DNA of 64,000 bases. It comes from Molanna angustata (lineage: Eukaryota > Arthropoda > Insecta > Trichoptera > Molannidae). The first letter of the stretch is position 1; each line of letters begins with the position of its first letter. Below are positions 22,281-36,009 of this stretch, piece by piece. The notes below the pieces were generated by a model that was not told where the DNA came from, searched no databases, and was given only the letters and a program-made list of their open reading frames with translations. Made by a program: the position numbers and the translations under genes. Where the stretch lies: the NCBI GenBank assembly GCA_963576475.1, contig OY754968.1:14612616-14676615 (forward strand), in the 5' to 3' direction.

Positions 22281-24740
22281 GCTCTTTATTTAAATACAAT
22301 ATTCAAAATAAATTATTTTATCGGAAAACCACAATTTTATTGACAGATGGCTATTTCAAGACGCAAAATTTTTAGTTAGTTATAATTATACCCTACTGGC
22401 GATAGAATCCAGGATGCCGATATATAATTAAAACGACAATAGATAAAAACATAAACACAATCTTCTAGCTTAAACCAGGAAAGGAAACATGTAAAATTGT
22501 ATGTTATTTTAAAATCTATATGTATTATTAAATTTAAAATGTATAAAAATTAGGTAGTATTTAAACGACAGACGACAATATAAACTATGTATATTTATGC
22601 ATATTTTTGTACAAAAAATAGGTAGGTGAAAGTAACAAGTATCCTGTAAACAGATTGAAATTCCAATCGACCACTGGAGCAATATGTTAGGGTCTTTGTA
22701 ATTCAAAGAGTATCTTTTCTGAAAATTCCTTTATGGCAAAGCTATTTGGCAAATTCAGAGTACATCGACGAGCCTTGAACTGGCAGCTCAAATATTTCAA
22801 GTGGGTAATTTTCTCCTCATACTTTTCTTCGTTTTCCACACCGCTTACTTTGTCTAGCCTAACACACGACATTGCAATAAACCGCATTTTTAATAGCATG
22901 TCATGTTCCTAGCATGGTTTGCAATGAAAACGTACATTCTTTCAAATACTTCAGGTTATCTTCACATTTCAGCATCGACTTACTTTCATCGGTTGTTAAG
23001 ACTGCTTTATATTTTCTTCTTTTTAACTATCATTTTAACGATTATCTTTGGCCACACCTGTGCATGTTTTTTTCAGCGGCGACTCTATATTAAGTGCGTT
23101 GGATCAATTGCACTACCAATTTTTATATGGTAGGTATATTCTAAAAATGAATATTAAAATATGTTATAAAAATAGCATTATGCTTTAATTTATTACTGTT
23201 ATATTTAATAAACAAATTGATTATTATATAGTTTATGCCCTCGCCATGGACATGATATTATGAAATCAAATATTATTATGTATGGCGTACAATATTGAAA
23301 ACGCACCAATGTTACGTACAATACATTCAAAATAAAACCAAAGTTTTAAGATTTATGCAAGTCTGATAAAAACCTATATCTGTCTCCCTCTCTCCCATGT
23401 ATTCCCGTATACCTTCCCTATTCTCGACCCACATCATCATTGGACGTTTTACTGTGAAGATCATCTTCTAAATCCGGAGTGTTAAACCGTAAAAATATCA
23501 TCTGTCGATCGACATAATTTAAATCAATCCTAGTGTAAAATCATTATTATCGTGTTGAATCAAAAATAATCATACATATTAGTGCAAGTGCAAGTGAGTT
23601 AAAAGGATTACCCAGTGAACTCTGTAAGTAAAACAAAATCATCATTACTTGAACTTGAAAAAAGACGTAATTTTTAAAACTACAAAACAAGGAATTTCTT
23701 TTTAGTATAGCGTATGTACATATACAGAGACAGAAACAGCCCTGTAACAGATAAGATAGACATATTTGTACTGAATTTCTTCCATAGACCAGTGCGCAGC
23801 CCTGAGGTTATTATATTATTTTAGATGTAACTTTAGACCTTCATATCATAGTTGATTTATACTTGATTGAGACGAAAATTGTATGAATAATACTCCCATC
23901 CATTTCTCATCAAGACTTCTGTTGATGTATCAGTTTAACAATATCGTAAAGACTTTATCACGCAAAAATGAGAACCATGTACATTTGAGAGTGAGTAATT
24001 GGACCACGGCACTGCTACAAATGTGAACTTATCCTTGTACGCACTTGATTTTTACCAATTGTCTATATCGGGCGTGTTTTTTATTTTGAATTAAAAAATG
24101 ATTTGATAACAGATACTGTGCCTTTTTTACCGTTGTTTAAATACCATATATATGGTTTAGATTCCTATTAGTTTATTACAAATTCAGAAAAAAATTGCAC
24201 TACCAAAAATGATCAAACATACAAACGACCAGTCACCATTGGATTTTTTATCTGTCCATCGTTAATTCATCCCATTTTTTACTAAGTTAATATGCATATG
24301 TACCAACCTTATCATGTACGAGATCGTAGATAAGAAATAAATGATCTTAGAAACGGGTAAAAATGTTTCCTCCAAATTGTACGATGCGAATGGACAGAGT
24401 CTAGCATGGTCATTGTGTTCTTGTGTGTGATGTTTCTCTACAACGAAACGGAGTGTTTTTTTTTTCTTTCCACGCTTGATGAGGTGAGAAATTGGGACGT
24501 GTTGTCGGAGAGGTGTAGGTAGTCATACTTCGGATAAAAAACGTTTCATATTTATTGATGTTGAAACCGCAACTTTCAGGATGAAGGATTCTATCTCGTG
24601 TCATTCGTCCACTTCCACTATCAAATTATACCCTCGATTTAAAGTTAACATCAACTTGTTCATCAAGTTGGTACTGGTACATCAACTTTTGATCTATCAG
24701 TATTCGTTATACGTAGATAAAATGTGTTGATATTGACATT
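22281..24740. other. No gene seen
   Basis: Plain AT-rich intron-like DNA. Frames of 60-76 codons look random. Confidence 0.4.
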
Positions 24741-24754
24741 ATATCATTTGTTTT

Positions 24755-24870
24755 TGAAGAGGTTCCCGAGTTCGTTTCCCGGTAATACCTACGGTTTTTT
24801 ATTGCGTTTTCATATGTATATGCTCAGTATACGATTGACATTTCCAAAATATAGTTACTTGTTTTTGTGT
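24755..24870 (+). mobile_element. Possible degenerate SINE-1 copy
   Basis: 'gagttcgtttcccggtaata' resembles the SINE-1 B-box region and is followed by 'attgcgttttcatatg', comparable with the body start. The match is weak. Confidence 0.3.
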
Positions 24871-27800
24871 TCAATTTTGTATGTTTTGTGTTCAAGAAGT
24901 AATTTTATTTGATTGTTTTTTTTTTCTACCATTAAACTACGAATTTACTGGAAAGAGAATGAAACAAACATTTTCAACAATTTCAAACACATAAACAACG
25001 GTTAATAATGCATATATTTAAGGTATTTTTTTTTGTTTCACATCAACGTAGGTTTAAATGAAATTTTAATGCTATCCGAAATAATGTGGACCACTGTAAA
25101 ACTATTGATTTGGTTTTAAAAGGGTTTGTAATCACATTTAATTTATTTTTAAAGTTATATCTTTATAAGAGAGTATTTAAAACAGAACAGAGTTCAGTCC
25201 GAAAAGAAAGAATTACTAAGGTAATATAATACCGCACCTTTTAAACTCCAAAGTAAACTCATTAATTTCATAGCACTTAAAACTCTTGTAGATAACACTA
25301 AATACTAGCATAATAGACGTATTTTATTGAAACATCTTTTTGATTTACAAATTGTAGATAAAAAAAACAAACTGATATTCAACTTTCAAAGTGATTAAAA
25401 TTAAATACATAAAAAAGGTAGGAATACCCACCTTATTATTATTATTATCACTACCCCAGCACCTAATAATAGGTTGGAAGAAATTGCCTAATGGCAATAA
25501 ACCTGCCAGTGTGCATTATAGATGTTTATATTATGTACAAAAAGATAAACACATAAATAATGTATGTATGTTAGATATGTTCTTAATCGAGATTTTATAC
25601 ATAAGTAAAAAAAAATATTTAATCTATGTTGAGCTGCACAATATATGGATTACGGACATCTCAACAGAGATGTAGAAGAAAGTTTATGTTGGAAACGGGT
25701 ATCTATATTATATTGACATGTGAATACTTTTAATGCAAACTGAGCGCAAGGAGAAGTTCGAGATTCAGCACCAAAGCTAATGTTTATGCATAATATGTGT
25801 TATAAATACAATAAAAGAAATAAAAAATATTTTACATCAAACCATTTATTATTCTACTTAGAACACGAAAGAGAGAGGAAGCCAAACCTAAATATATCAG
25901 CGTAGCTACTGTGACCAAAATATTCAAATAACCGAGGTAGTCATACTGCAGTAGTCATAAGTAAGTATTCCTTTTCTTTCATGATCGTTGTTTACTGTAA
26001 ATGTGGTACCTACGACGCAGTTGTTTAAATGCAAATTTGAACAATTAAACATAATAAAGAAAAATACATATCAGAATAGGACATAATAATACATTTTGCA
26101 ATTATGTGAAAATAAAATTTTGTATTCCTTGATGAATACCTACTTGTTTTTTATCATAGATAATAAATTACGGTTGAATTTATGTACTAGCAGGGTTTAT
26201 AAACCATGATCGAATGTATGAAGTACACAACATGTAGTTGGTATGCCTGTGTGCCTGTGCATCTTTCACCAACAATTCTTTTTGGAACTAACAATTGAGT
26301 TGCTGTACATATTATCGATTTTGAAATGCATGTCCATTTGTAAGTACTTGTTTCAAGAACAAATTGATTTATTTCAAAAACCCATCATAGAGTTGTAGTG
26401 GAAAAACCATTATGTACCTACCCAATCGCAGCAGAAATAGCTGAAAAAAAAAACTAATTGAAACAAAAGCCGACCAAAACAACAAATACTTAAATAATGA
26501 GCATACATAGTTTTTATATTGAAAGTAATGTAAACAAATTTATTGTGTTAGGGGTATAAAATGGATAAAATTGTGAAATATTTGGTGAATTAATACAGCA
26601 TGAGAACTGAAAAACACTAGTTTCTAAAAGTAAAGCCGCGCTCATACACGAAATATGTATGTGACAGCTTACGCATGCGTAAGTACATTATAAGCCCAAA
26701 TACGCCAAAAAAGGGGGCGACTCAATACATTGTGCGAGGAGCTGTTGTGTGGCATTGTAAAAGGTATTATTCGCGTTGAAAAATAGCGTAGTTATCTCAT
26801 ATAAAAAAATAAACATTTTCCAAGAAAAACATTCTAGAGTGTGAGAAAACTATTTTCTCGTGAAATAAACAAACCGATGTACTTATTTGCTACGTAGGTA
26901 CACGCAAACACACTGAGCCCCGAGCGGGATATTTTAAATCGCACCAGTTCAAGTATCATAAATGCGGATTACGTAGCTTCTTTTAAATTGTTGCTGCTGT
27001 GCGTGGAATGATTGCAGGCGAATTTATAAATGGCATCTTAACGCGGTTTTCAGATGCGACAAAAGATATCAACCATTTACAGGCGAAGTACACATGATAC
27101 CACTTAGCAGCCATACCTGAAATTGGCTCAATTTGGAAAATATAAGGTTTCTAGAAAGAATACGTACCTACCTACAAGTAGCTTCATATGAATATTGTGG
27201 TGGACCATCCCTACGATGTCCACACATCACTACTGGATTGTTATGGCTGCCAACTCAAGCTGAATGTATAAACAATGATACCCTCCTACTCTCATTATTC
27301 GGAATTTCTCCAGTCGCCAGGTTTAGACGTATCGCGTAATTTCCTCCACATTCTCATTAAGTGTGAATATAATAATTATTAAAACAAATTCCATGTTTTC
27401 CAGATCAATTGAAATAAATTTATATCAGAGTGAGTACAATCTTTTGTTGCATGAATTATCAGTTGCACCCATTTTTTTTTGTAGTGCATCTATTGAGAGA
27501 TGAGTTTTAATTATACCTTTTGAACACACAATAATCCTTGTTGTAAATATTCTATAAATCAATTCATCATAATCAATATAATTACTAAAATAACCATCTC
27601 CCTATAATATTATGTAAATTCAAAAGTTTTAGGTTTTTTATTCAATCTGTAATCGAATTCCAATAATTAAGTTCTCTCCAAAAGATGAAGAGTCAATTTA
27701 TAAACTAATACTTAGATTTCTTTAGAGAAAATATAGGTGACATAAAAACACATGGCGATGAAAATCAGTGTCGTCAGAAAATCTTACATGAACATTTGCA

Positions 27801-28020
27801 TACAATTTATTGTTTCAATTAAAACTTCCATTAGTATAGCACTTATCAGGAATTAGCTGCCTTACAGTGATATAGTTCTGAAATGAATAAAATTGTAGAG
27901 ATGTATAAAAGAAGTAATCTTCTATCCATGTTCGTCCATTTTTCTTTTTGCAACACGGTGCCGAGATTGCTGATCTAGAGGACACCCTGACTTGCTCTTG
28001 TTTTGTTTGTCAACCCTAGT
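24871..28020. other. No gene seen
   Basis: AT-rich. A GC-richer patch at 26630-26780 includes the palindrome CTTACGCATGCGTAAG (about 26669-26684). A frame at 27133-27339 is not recognised. Confidence 0.4.
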
Positions 28021-28029
28021 GTAGCGAAG

Positions 28030-28870
28030 ATGGCGGTTGTTGTAGTGCTAGACAGGACACTCTCTTTTAAGCAACACTGTCTTAACACCAGGGGAAAAAT
28101 TGGTACTCGGAACAATATCATCCGAAAGCTCGTCGGAACAAAATGGGGGGCACAACCATCCATTCTTAGAACTTCGGGACTTGCTCTCTGCTACTCGGCA
28201 GGGGAATATGCGGCTCCAGTCTGGTTCCAATCTCCCCATGCCAGAAACGTAGATGTTGCTCTGAATGAAACCAACAGACTAATTACGGGGTGTCTTAAAC
28301 CTACTAATGTGGAAAAAATCCAATTACTAACTGGAATAGCACCACCACATATAAGAAGAGTTGTAGCCTCTGAAGAGGAAAAGATGAAACAGCAGAATGA
28401 CTCTCGACATCCGCTATATGGTCACATCCTCCCGCCCTCAAGACTCAAATCTAGAAACAGCTTCCTCAGGAATACAATATCTTTAAACTCAACCAGCGAA
28501 AAGAGAAGAGTTGAGCTGTGGAAGGAACGGATAGAAGGTGAGAGATTTCGTGAACCAGCAGAGGTACTCCCGGCGGGTCACCTACTGCCTTATACAGCCT
28601 GGAAATCCCTAAACAGGCTGAGGACGGGTGTAGGAAGGTGCAAGGTGAACCTGGATAGATGGGGAATGCTGGAGGCGGACCAGGACACGGCATGTGAGTG
28701 TGGAGAGACGCAGAGTATGTCGCACCTGCTGAGCTGCCCGCTTATGGAGGGAGGGTGCTCTGAAGAGGATTTGTGGCAGGCCAATGAAAATGGAATTATG
28801 GCTGCAAATTACTGGAGGGACACAGTGTAGGCGGATGACCTTGGACACGGAAATGAATGGCGGTTGTTGT
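28030..28870 (+). mobile_element. 5'-truncated LINE insertion with 14-bp target-site duplication
   Basis: The direct repeat ATGGCGGTTGTTGT occurs at 28030-28043 and 28857-28870, exactly flanking the LINE sequence 28044-28856. A perfect duplication and an uninterrupted long frame inside point to a fairly young insertion. The empty site would read 'gtagcgaag' + one repeat copy + 'gaaaatcac'. Confidence 0.85.
28044..28830 (+). pseudogene. LINE ORF2 C-terminal region, open frame
   Basis: The frame stays open for about 262 codons to a TAG at 28828-28830. It begins inside the element at VVLDRTLSFKQHCLNTR, the thumb region just after the reverse transcriptase palm. It continues KLVGTKWGAQPSILRTSGLA, YSAGEYAAPVWFQSPHA, NETNRLITGCLKPTNVEK, SLNRLRTGVGRCKVNLDRWG and ACECGETQSMSHLLSCP, which has the C-x-C...H...C zinc-knuckle form. 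In the insect LINE literature such proteins are annotated jockey- or RTE-like; I do not assign a clade. The first ATG used by any translation belongs to the duplicated host target, not to the element. It lacks endonuclease and palm, so it cannot move on its own. Confidence 0.88.
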
Positions 28871-29640
28871 GAAAATCACTAAATGGCAACGAAACCAAAG
28901 AGACGCTTACAAATCAAAACAAAAACCAAATACATTTGCGTGAATTTCAATCTACTTTACGAGGAGGAGAAAATGTCCATGAACCTTATTGTTCGTAGCT
29001 CACATACCAAAACTCCAAACAACGCGATTTTCGAGAAAACATTGAACTCAATATTTGAGTCGCTTTATTTTTAAAACACAAAGCATCCATTCACAATAAC
29101 AACAACTACAGCTACAATCACAGAGGAATAAAAATGTTGTTTGTCAAGTGTGATTGCTTAGATAAAAATTTGGAGTTAATAGGAAGTTAAAAGTATGTAT
29201 GTATCTCTTCACGTGAAGTTGGTAAATACATTTAATGTACCAGAACGAAGTCGTTAAAATAAACTTTGGTGGTGTAATGAGAACAAAACACGATACATTG
29301 TGTTTACCGAGAAACAACAAGAGGGGGGTTTAAATATACCTATCTGTGTATGTACGAATTAAAGGAGGTTGTCTATAAGAACATTCGCTGAGTACAGCTG
29401 ATAGTGAACAGCGTGGATGTACGTGAAGGTAGTTGAAATGCAAAGATTAAATTTACAACCCCCACAAGTTCAGCTGTGCTCCAAATGCCGTTAGTTAAAT
29501 GCATCATTAATCTTACTATGACTGCATATCTATTAGCTAAATCTGTATTAATACAACTTAAGATATGATTTCAAAATATTACTATGATTACAAATATAGT
29601 CATTAAATATGTATATAAATGATATTTTTTTCAAAATCTT
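28871..29640. other. No gene seen
   Basis: AT-rich, with loosely repeated blocks such as 'tttcaaaat.ttactatga' that recur between 29560 and 29960. Confidence 0.35.
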
Positions 29641-29643
29641 ACT

Positions 29644-29835
29644 AATAATAATAATAATAATGAACACTTCCTTGCACCCTGCGCTAGTGGCGAGTTTATT
29701 GCGGTATGGCAATTTTTTCTAACTAACCAGTGTTTCCAGCCCAGAGAAGCAATATTTGCGTGAGAAATGAATTTAAATAAATTTCTCCTCTGCTGGGAAT
29801 CGAACCTACACCTACACCTACTACACCTACATTCA
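29644..29835 (-). mobile_element. SINE-2 copy
   Basis: On the minus strand it has a tRNA-like 'gttcgattcccagcagagga' B box. Then come 'gaaatttatttaaattcatt', 'tctcacgcaaatattgcttc', 'cgccactagcgcagggtgca' and an (ATT)n tail at 29645-29661. Its A-box end is truncated. It matches 42644-43032. Confidence 0.75.
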
Positions 29836-30730
29836 AAATCTATATAAGTATCTGTACAACTATGTACGAAAATTTACTACAACTGATTTATTTCAAAATC
29901 TTCCTGTGACTATAATATTTATATCTGGTAATTAACAAATAAAATTTCGAAATCTTACTGTGACTATTTATATCTAACAACTAAATCTGTGTAAATATAA
30001 ATGTCTGAAGTCTGAAGCTTTGAAGGCTGTTACTTCCAATTATTATCTGTTATCCAATCATTGTTACCTGCTGTGGCATCCTGTCACGAACAAAAAATCG
30101 GCCTCTATTATGACGTAAATTTGGCTATCGCTGGCTCTTGGTCTTTTAATCATTATACACTCAACTGAAGTATGTAATTAATATAAAATAATATCAATGA
30201 ATTAATTATGATAAAATATTTTTCAATTTACAGTGCGAATCCACAATCGAAGTAGGTACATATATATTTAAGTTTTCCGTATTATTAAAAATAAAAATGA
30301 TTAATTGAAAAATAAAATGAACTTATCGCCATGTTATTATTCACAAGGAGACAACCGTAAGCGAAATTTGCAATGCAGATTCTTGCAAAAGAAAAAAAAT
30401 ATATTTCGGTTACATTGAATTAAGCAAATATCGTGTGGCTTAACGATATTTTAAGTTTTGCAAAAAGAAAAAGCTTTCAGTAAAGACATTCAGAAATGTT
30501 GCAATATTGTTTAATGGAAAAAAAGAAGAAAGTTTTGTAATTTCGCAGATTTCACAACAATATACATAGGTAGGTACCTACCTACAAAGACCGGAAATAA
30601 GATGGAAAAGAATGAAATTCAAACAGAAAGAAGATGAGGGTTGAATTTAAAATTAAACTCAAAAGTAAGACATATTGGAAAAGGGGAAGACTTCAAAAGT
30701 AGGCAATTAAAATCTAAATGGATACGATTG
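29836..30730. other. No gene seen
   Basis: AT-rich intron-like DNA with no recognised element. Confidence 0.35.
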
Positions 30731-30731
30731 T

Positions 30732-30780
30732 AAACACTTCCTTGCACGTTGCGCATGTGGCGTTTATATTTATTAATTTT
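30732..30780 (-). mobile_element. SINE-2 tail scrap
   Basis: 'cacttccttgcacgttgcgc' matches the 3' end of SINE-2 ('cacttccttgcaccctgcgc') but nothing more is kept. Confidence 0.45.
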
Positions 30781-30839
30781 TAACCTATCTATTTGTTGAT
30801 GGATTATACATACTTTGTTTTGTAACAATTATTTTTTAT

Positions 30840-30920
30840 ATGGGCTGGTGGCAGAGCCGTTAGCGCGCTGGATAAGTATTCAGTGCTCGCTGGTTGGGAT
30901 TTTGCCTCAACCTATTTTGC
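30840..30920 (+). mobile_element. tRNA-like SINE head
   Basis: 'gggctggtggcagagccgtt' followed by AGCGCGCTGGATAAGT and 'gctggttgggattttgcctc' has the spacing of A and B boxes in a tRNA-derived SINE. The acceptor ends do not pair, so this is not a tRNA gene. Relation to SINE-1 or SINE-2 is unclear. Confidence 0.5.
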
Positions 30921-31530
30921 TCACCTAGAACATTGTTACTTAGGGAATATATGAAGATGTACTTGTTTCAAAGATAAATTAACTGTTTCAAAAGAAAAAA
31001 AACTATACCTCTTGTTATCAGATATTCAATAACGTGGTCTAGATTTTATATAATTTGGTTTTGCTATTGATTTTATATTGTACTTACCTCGTTGATTATA
31101 GGAAAAAATAATCTGAATAAATTATAACGGTCTAACTTTTTCATCAATTAGGTAAAGCATCTAATAATGTACGGATGGGAAAATGTTTACTCATCTCAAA
31201 AACATAATTAATTTACCCTAACAATATCGAGGAATAGTCCTAAACAAACGTGAAATAATATTTTGGTAAAGTTAACAATAAACGCATTGCAAACTCGGAG
31301 GGTTTAAATGTTTGACAACGATAATACTCACATTTTCTGTTGGGAGTTTCCGCTCAAATGACCGTCGTTTGATAATACAAACCTCATTTTGGTTACATTA
31401 ATTTATAATCATGTTTGTACTATTCACATATGGATTTTACAGATCATTTGAAGCCGCGCTACATTGAGGGAAAATCGATATCATTAACGTATTTTTTTGT
31501 AATTATCAATTGAAATAAAATGAGATCGCT
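30921..31530. other. No gene seen
   Basis: AT-rich, nothing recognised. Confidence 0.35.
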
Positions 31531-31534
31531 TGGA

Positions 31535-31885
31535 AGAATTTGTAGAAGACTGGTACTTGGTAATGAATGATCGCAACACATCGCAGTTGAAATGAGATCG
31601 ATGAGAATTATATGCAGGACAGGGCGAGAAATGAAGACATCAGGAAATAAATCGCAAGATTAAGAAATAAGTCACTAATATTAAGACAGTGAATACGTTA
31701 AGATGGTTTGGCCACTTGAAAAGAGGGAATGAACGCCCGACGAGAAAATATACAATAGGAAAGGAACAGGAGATCTGGCTCGTCCAAGAAAAGGTCGGCA
31801 TGATCATGTAAACGACATTCTAAAAGAGGGAAATAAAAGAAATTTAACTACAGACGAACACTTATGAGACGATGTAATGATAATA
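31535..31885 (+). pseudogene. LINE-A tail, copy 4, strongly decayed
   Basis: VNTLRWFGHLKRGNERPTRK and the downstream GRPRK-equivalent 'ctcgtccaagaaaaggtcgg' identify the family. Stops and frame changes are frequent. It ends near the 'gagacgatgtaatga' block that corresponds to the MRRCMD region. Confidence 0.7.
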
Positions 31886-32960
31886 TTATGTTTTTTTTTT
31901 TCAATCAACAGAGTGGACTTTCTGTTACTTATAAGAAAGAAATGTCTATTTCATTACCCGATAAAGATAAGTCAATAATTTTGTACGACGTAATTAGTAT
32001 GAGAAAAGATTTTGGTAGTCTTGTCTTGTACTTAGTGGATAGTTTAGCAAGGAGAAGTTTACATCGACACTAATCGCATGTGACGTAAAAAGCTACTTTG
32101 GTAACTTCAATCTAAATGTCTGGTGGTTTCATTATAGAACTTTGAGGGAAGACTTGTAGGGTAAATCACCCAAAGCGGTTTGTGCAAGGCAATTTTATTT
32201 GTAATGTAAAAGTTACTCGTCTCACAAACTCACAAGATCAGTGTAATTCCAACAGTAATCGAATCCAGCGTCTTCAATCAACCAATTCCATTATACGTTC
32301 TTCGAGGCTTTGATTTATGATAAAATATGTACCTAACAAAATATTATTCAAACTTAAAGTATTGAGTATTTTAGTTAAGCACAATTCGAAGCCAACTTGT
32401 ATCTTGGTTTGGGCAAAAATATACAGATGTGGGTTAGATTGTGGGGGTGTGTCTTACATCAGGTAATAATGTGGGTGCGGAGAGAGTAAGGGCGGATAAG
32501 GGTTTCAGTCAAGATTTAATGATGTAGAAACTAACTGGTAGGTATATAACAAATAGTGGCAAATTATTCGCAAGTACCAATTTGAGTATTGAGAATATCT
32601 GTATAATTGTTAATCACATTTTTTTTTCACAAATAATGTTTCAAGTTTGTATGCCTTCTCACAAAAAATGCGGGTAGGCTAAAAAATCAAGCTTGACTAA
32701 AATAAAATACTGAATACTATTTTGATTTCAGTAATTTATATGATTTTTGATAAACATGACATGTAAAATTCTGTATGAAACAGCATAGTAATAATGATAT
32801 TATGTTGAAAATTAAATAACAGGTCTCCCACTTCAAAACAAACCTTCAATGAAAACTGATAATAGTATAATTAAGAACTGCCACCCGCAAAAAAAGAATC
32901 TTGGCCAGTCTAAGGTATTCGTATATTGCAGTCTTCTCATTATTTATGGGAACGAATAAA
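31886..32960. other. No gene seen
   Basis: Nothing recognised on either strand. Confidence 0.35.
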
Positions 32961-32961
32961 G

Positions 32962-33075
32962 AACCTTATTCTTCTTCTTCTTCGATGGCGCTACAGCCCA
33001 AGTCGAGCCTTGGCCTCCTTCAACTTCTGCCTCCAACCCCTTCTGTCCTCAGCTGCCGTCCTCCAGTTTGTAATG
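32962..33075 (-). pseudogene. LINE 3' tail with (GAA)n end
   Basis: The minus strand reads NWRTAAEDRRGWRQKLKEAK followed by ARLGL and a stop, then a GAAGAAGAAGAA tail at 32970-32984. This is the last 30 residues of an RTE-like LINE. Confidence 0.7.
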
Positions 33076-35190
33076 CTTAGGAGCTGTACTGCATAATGGA
33101 GCTGTACTGCAGAACCTTATATCTTCTTGAATTTTTATTATTTTAACGTGCAATGTTATTTATAAATATCGAAAATTTGATGAAATAAAGCAAACGATGT
33201 CCGAGTTAATTTGAGATGAATCGATGTAGCGAATAATATTTTTTGTATAACAAAAAAGATTCAAGACAAAAAGAAATGAGACCAGTTGTGACAGGAAAAT
33301 TGAAGTAGGATATATTATATGATTAAAAATAATAAGAACACTTCAGATAATGATTTTTTTTTCTCAAAATGACTTTTGTTACGGTAGATACCCATTGATT
33401 CGTGTAATCAATGTAACCATCCACATAAATTGTTGTTCACAAAAGCTTCGAAAAGGAAATAAAATGAAACAGATTATTAAAATTGATCTTGAAACAAGAC
33501 TTCCAAAGAGATCAAACGATTATTTTATCGTTTAATGAAAATATATTTTTTCACAGTAGGTAATTCTGGAAAAAATACCGTTGATAGAAAGTGATTACAA
33601 ATATTGTTTGTTGAAGTTTAAATTACACTTTGTTTTAAATAAATATTAAATTATTTTTGTGCTTGGAATTGAATTAAAATCCTGAAAGTTCTGAAGTGCG
33701 ATTGGTACAACGAACATTACAAACAAAGGAATTGTTGGGTCTCATATGATTCGTAGTACGAAAATGTATGAAAACGTTCATATAATATATAATATACGAT
33801 GGGTGCGTATTGCGTATCCAACGCCATTATATGTAAGTAATTAAAATGACTATAGGTACAAAAATCCATTAATGTAAAGTGAAATTACCACTATTAAGTA
33901 ATACAATTCACTGAAATCCCTCCGATGGGTAATTCAAAGTAATACTTCATCGTTTCATGTCTTGTTATAAGGGAATTGATGATCACAATAGAAGGCAGTG
34001 GAGAGCGGTACACTAATGAAACATTATAAGACACAATTCTACATAATCTTTGGACCACGTAGTCCATCATAATTTTACTTAAATACCTCTGCTTTGTAAA
34101 TGCAAACGCACTTCATAAGCAAATATGTATATTGCCATATACTCGTAATATGCTTGTATATTGTCAAAAGCGGTGGCAAAAATTAAAGTTTTTTTTTAAT
34201 TCGCTTTCATCGAAAGAAAATCCATTAAAGCTGGTAGCAATTTAAATGATGGATGGAAATGATGAATAGAAATGGCAAGACGCAGACGTATTGTCGTATT
34301 ACAATTTAAAGAGAAAATCTTGAAAGGTTCCTTGAATTTACATAACAAATTAAATTCCTCTTTTGGACTAATCAACTTTATGAGTTCCTGCTCGTTTCAT
34401 TCAAAATTTTGATATTCAAAATATTATACCTACTACAGAAAATTGTGAAGCAGAAATTAAATTTGAGGTTGACTTAACATTTCAATCATAGTTCTCAAAG
34501 ATCAAAACGCAAAACCATTTTGATATAATTAAATCATTTTTAATTGGTATAATTGATTATGTTTTAAAAAGTAAATTCTTTTCATTAAAATATTTCGTTT
34601 CCAGGAAGGAATTAAGGAAGGATGTTTTTCATCGATGTTTATAGAAGTTCAAATTCCAGCGTCCGAAGGACAAATTTCCTTGTAAATAACTGTTTCCAAT
34701 TGAAGAAGTTCGCATTATTTTTATTGCAATAAACCGATAAAAAATGGATATCATAAAAACCTTTACTCCAACATTAATCCTATTGTAGAATCAATTATTC
34801 GTACCACTAACTTTATATAGATACGGGTTTCCGGAATACTTCAGTTATACGTATAGGTAACTTTGTTTTCAATGAAATAAAATTTAACATCGTAAAAATT
34901 TATTTAAATATAACGTGAATAAACGATTCACATCATTTCCTTTAATGAATGAAACTACAACGAATACCTAACCTTACTTAAAAAAACTTTTATCAAAACA
35001 AGCCACTCCGAGAATATCCAGAGAAATAGAAAATTTGATAGAAGGACTGGGTACAATATGATATTTGACCTAAATTTTGATACAATTATTTGAAAAAAAC
35101 ATTGATTACTTACTACGTAAACGAGCAAAAACACACAACCAAATAACAACATTAACCTATAAAATCTCATGTTTTTCAAAATATAACTAT
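33076..35190. other. No gene seen
   Basis: AT-rich intron-like DNA. Confidence 0.4.
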
Positions 35191-35309
35191 TTTAAAACTA
35201 TGAAAAAAAAAAATTATATTTAATTTTACGTTCTGCTTAAATTTTTCGCAAGTGTGAAAAATTTAAGTAGAACGTAAAATTAAATATAATTTTTTTTTCA
35301 TAGTTTTAA
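35191..35309. repeat. 119-bp near-perfect palindrome
   Basis: Arms of about 53 bp (TTAAAACTATGAAAAAAA, 'attatatttaattttacgtt', CTGCTTAAATTTTTC) flank a small GCAAGTGT centre. The arms differ in the length of the A/T run and by one base. It is probably a tiny foldback element or an inverted duplication. Confidence 0.85.
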
Positions 35310-35735
35310 TTAATTATGGAGTTCTACCACGAAGTGAGTGCCTAATATTGAAAAAAAAAATAACTATTTTATTCTAAACAATTGTAGGTTTAATCAACAA
35401 ATTATGTATGATTCATATAAATCTTTTTATGTAGAACCAACGTAATGTAAGTATAGACATATTAATATGAAGTACCTACCTAGGTATATATAATTACAAA
35501 TTTCTTAAAAGTAGATTACCTACATCTTTAATTTAGAGAAGAAAACGTGTGGATAAGTGGTGCGCATTCATCTAACAGCATTTGTGTAAACTTATCTTAG
35601 TTGGAAAACACTGATTAAATGAAATGATTATAGAATCAATAAGATGTGCAGTGTGTGTTAATTAATAATATAGTAATATATTCCAGATATTTGGGTCACA
35701 CAATTAGAGTATGAAAGTACGAAATACTGTGCTGA
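35310..35735. other. No gene seen
   Basis: AT-rich, nothing recognised. Confidence 0.3.
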
Positions 35736-35739
35736 CGAT

Positions 35740-35955
35740 AAGAGAGAAAGGTTGAGAGGTACGGTTGAAAGGTACGGTCGACAATGTATCGACCGTAAGT
35801 AGATTTCCGGTAGAAACAGAGGCTGAAAGTCGAGGTTAAGAATGTACTGACTTGGTATCGGACATCTCTTCGAATTGGCGTGGGGCGGACAAGTTAACGC
35901 CAAAGCGATAGCTGACTTTGAGGGAATCAAACATAGCACAATAAGAAGAAGATAT
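35740..35955 (+). pseudogene. LINE 3' tail
   Basis: The plus-strand reading in mixed frames gives LGIGHLFELAWGGQVNAKA-like residues and an A-rich 'aataagaagaaga' tail at 35940-35952. This resembles the final part of RTE-like LINEs ('GIGHPP.LAW'). It is weakly preserved. Confidence 0.5.
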
Positions 35956-36009
35956 TCTATAATACAAAAGATACATATTCTATTATAGATCTCTATAATA
36001 TAATAAGTA

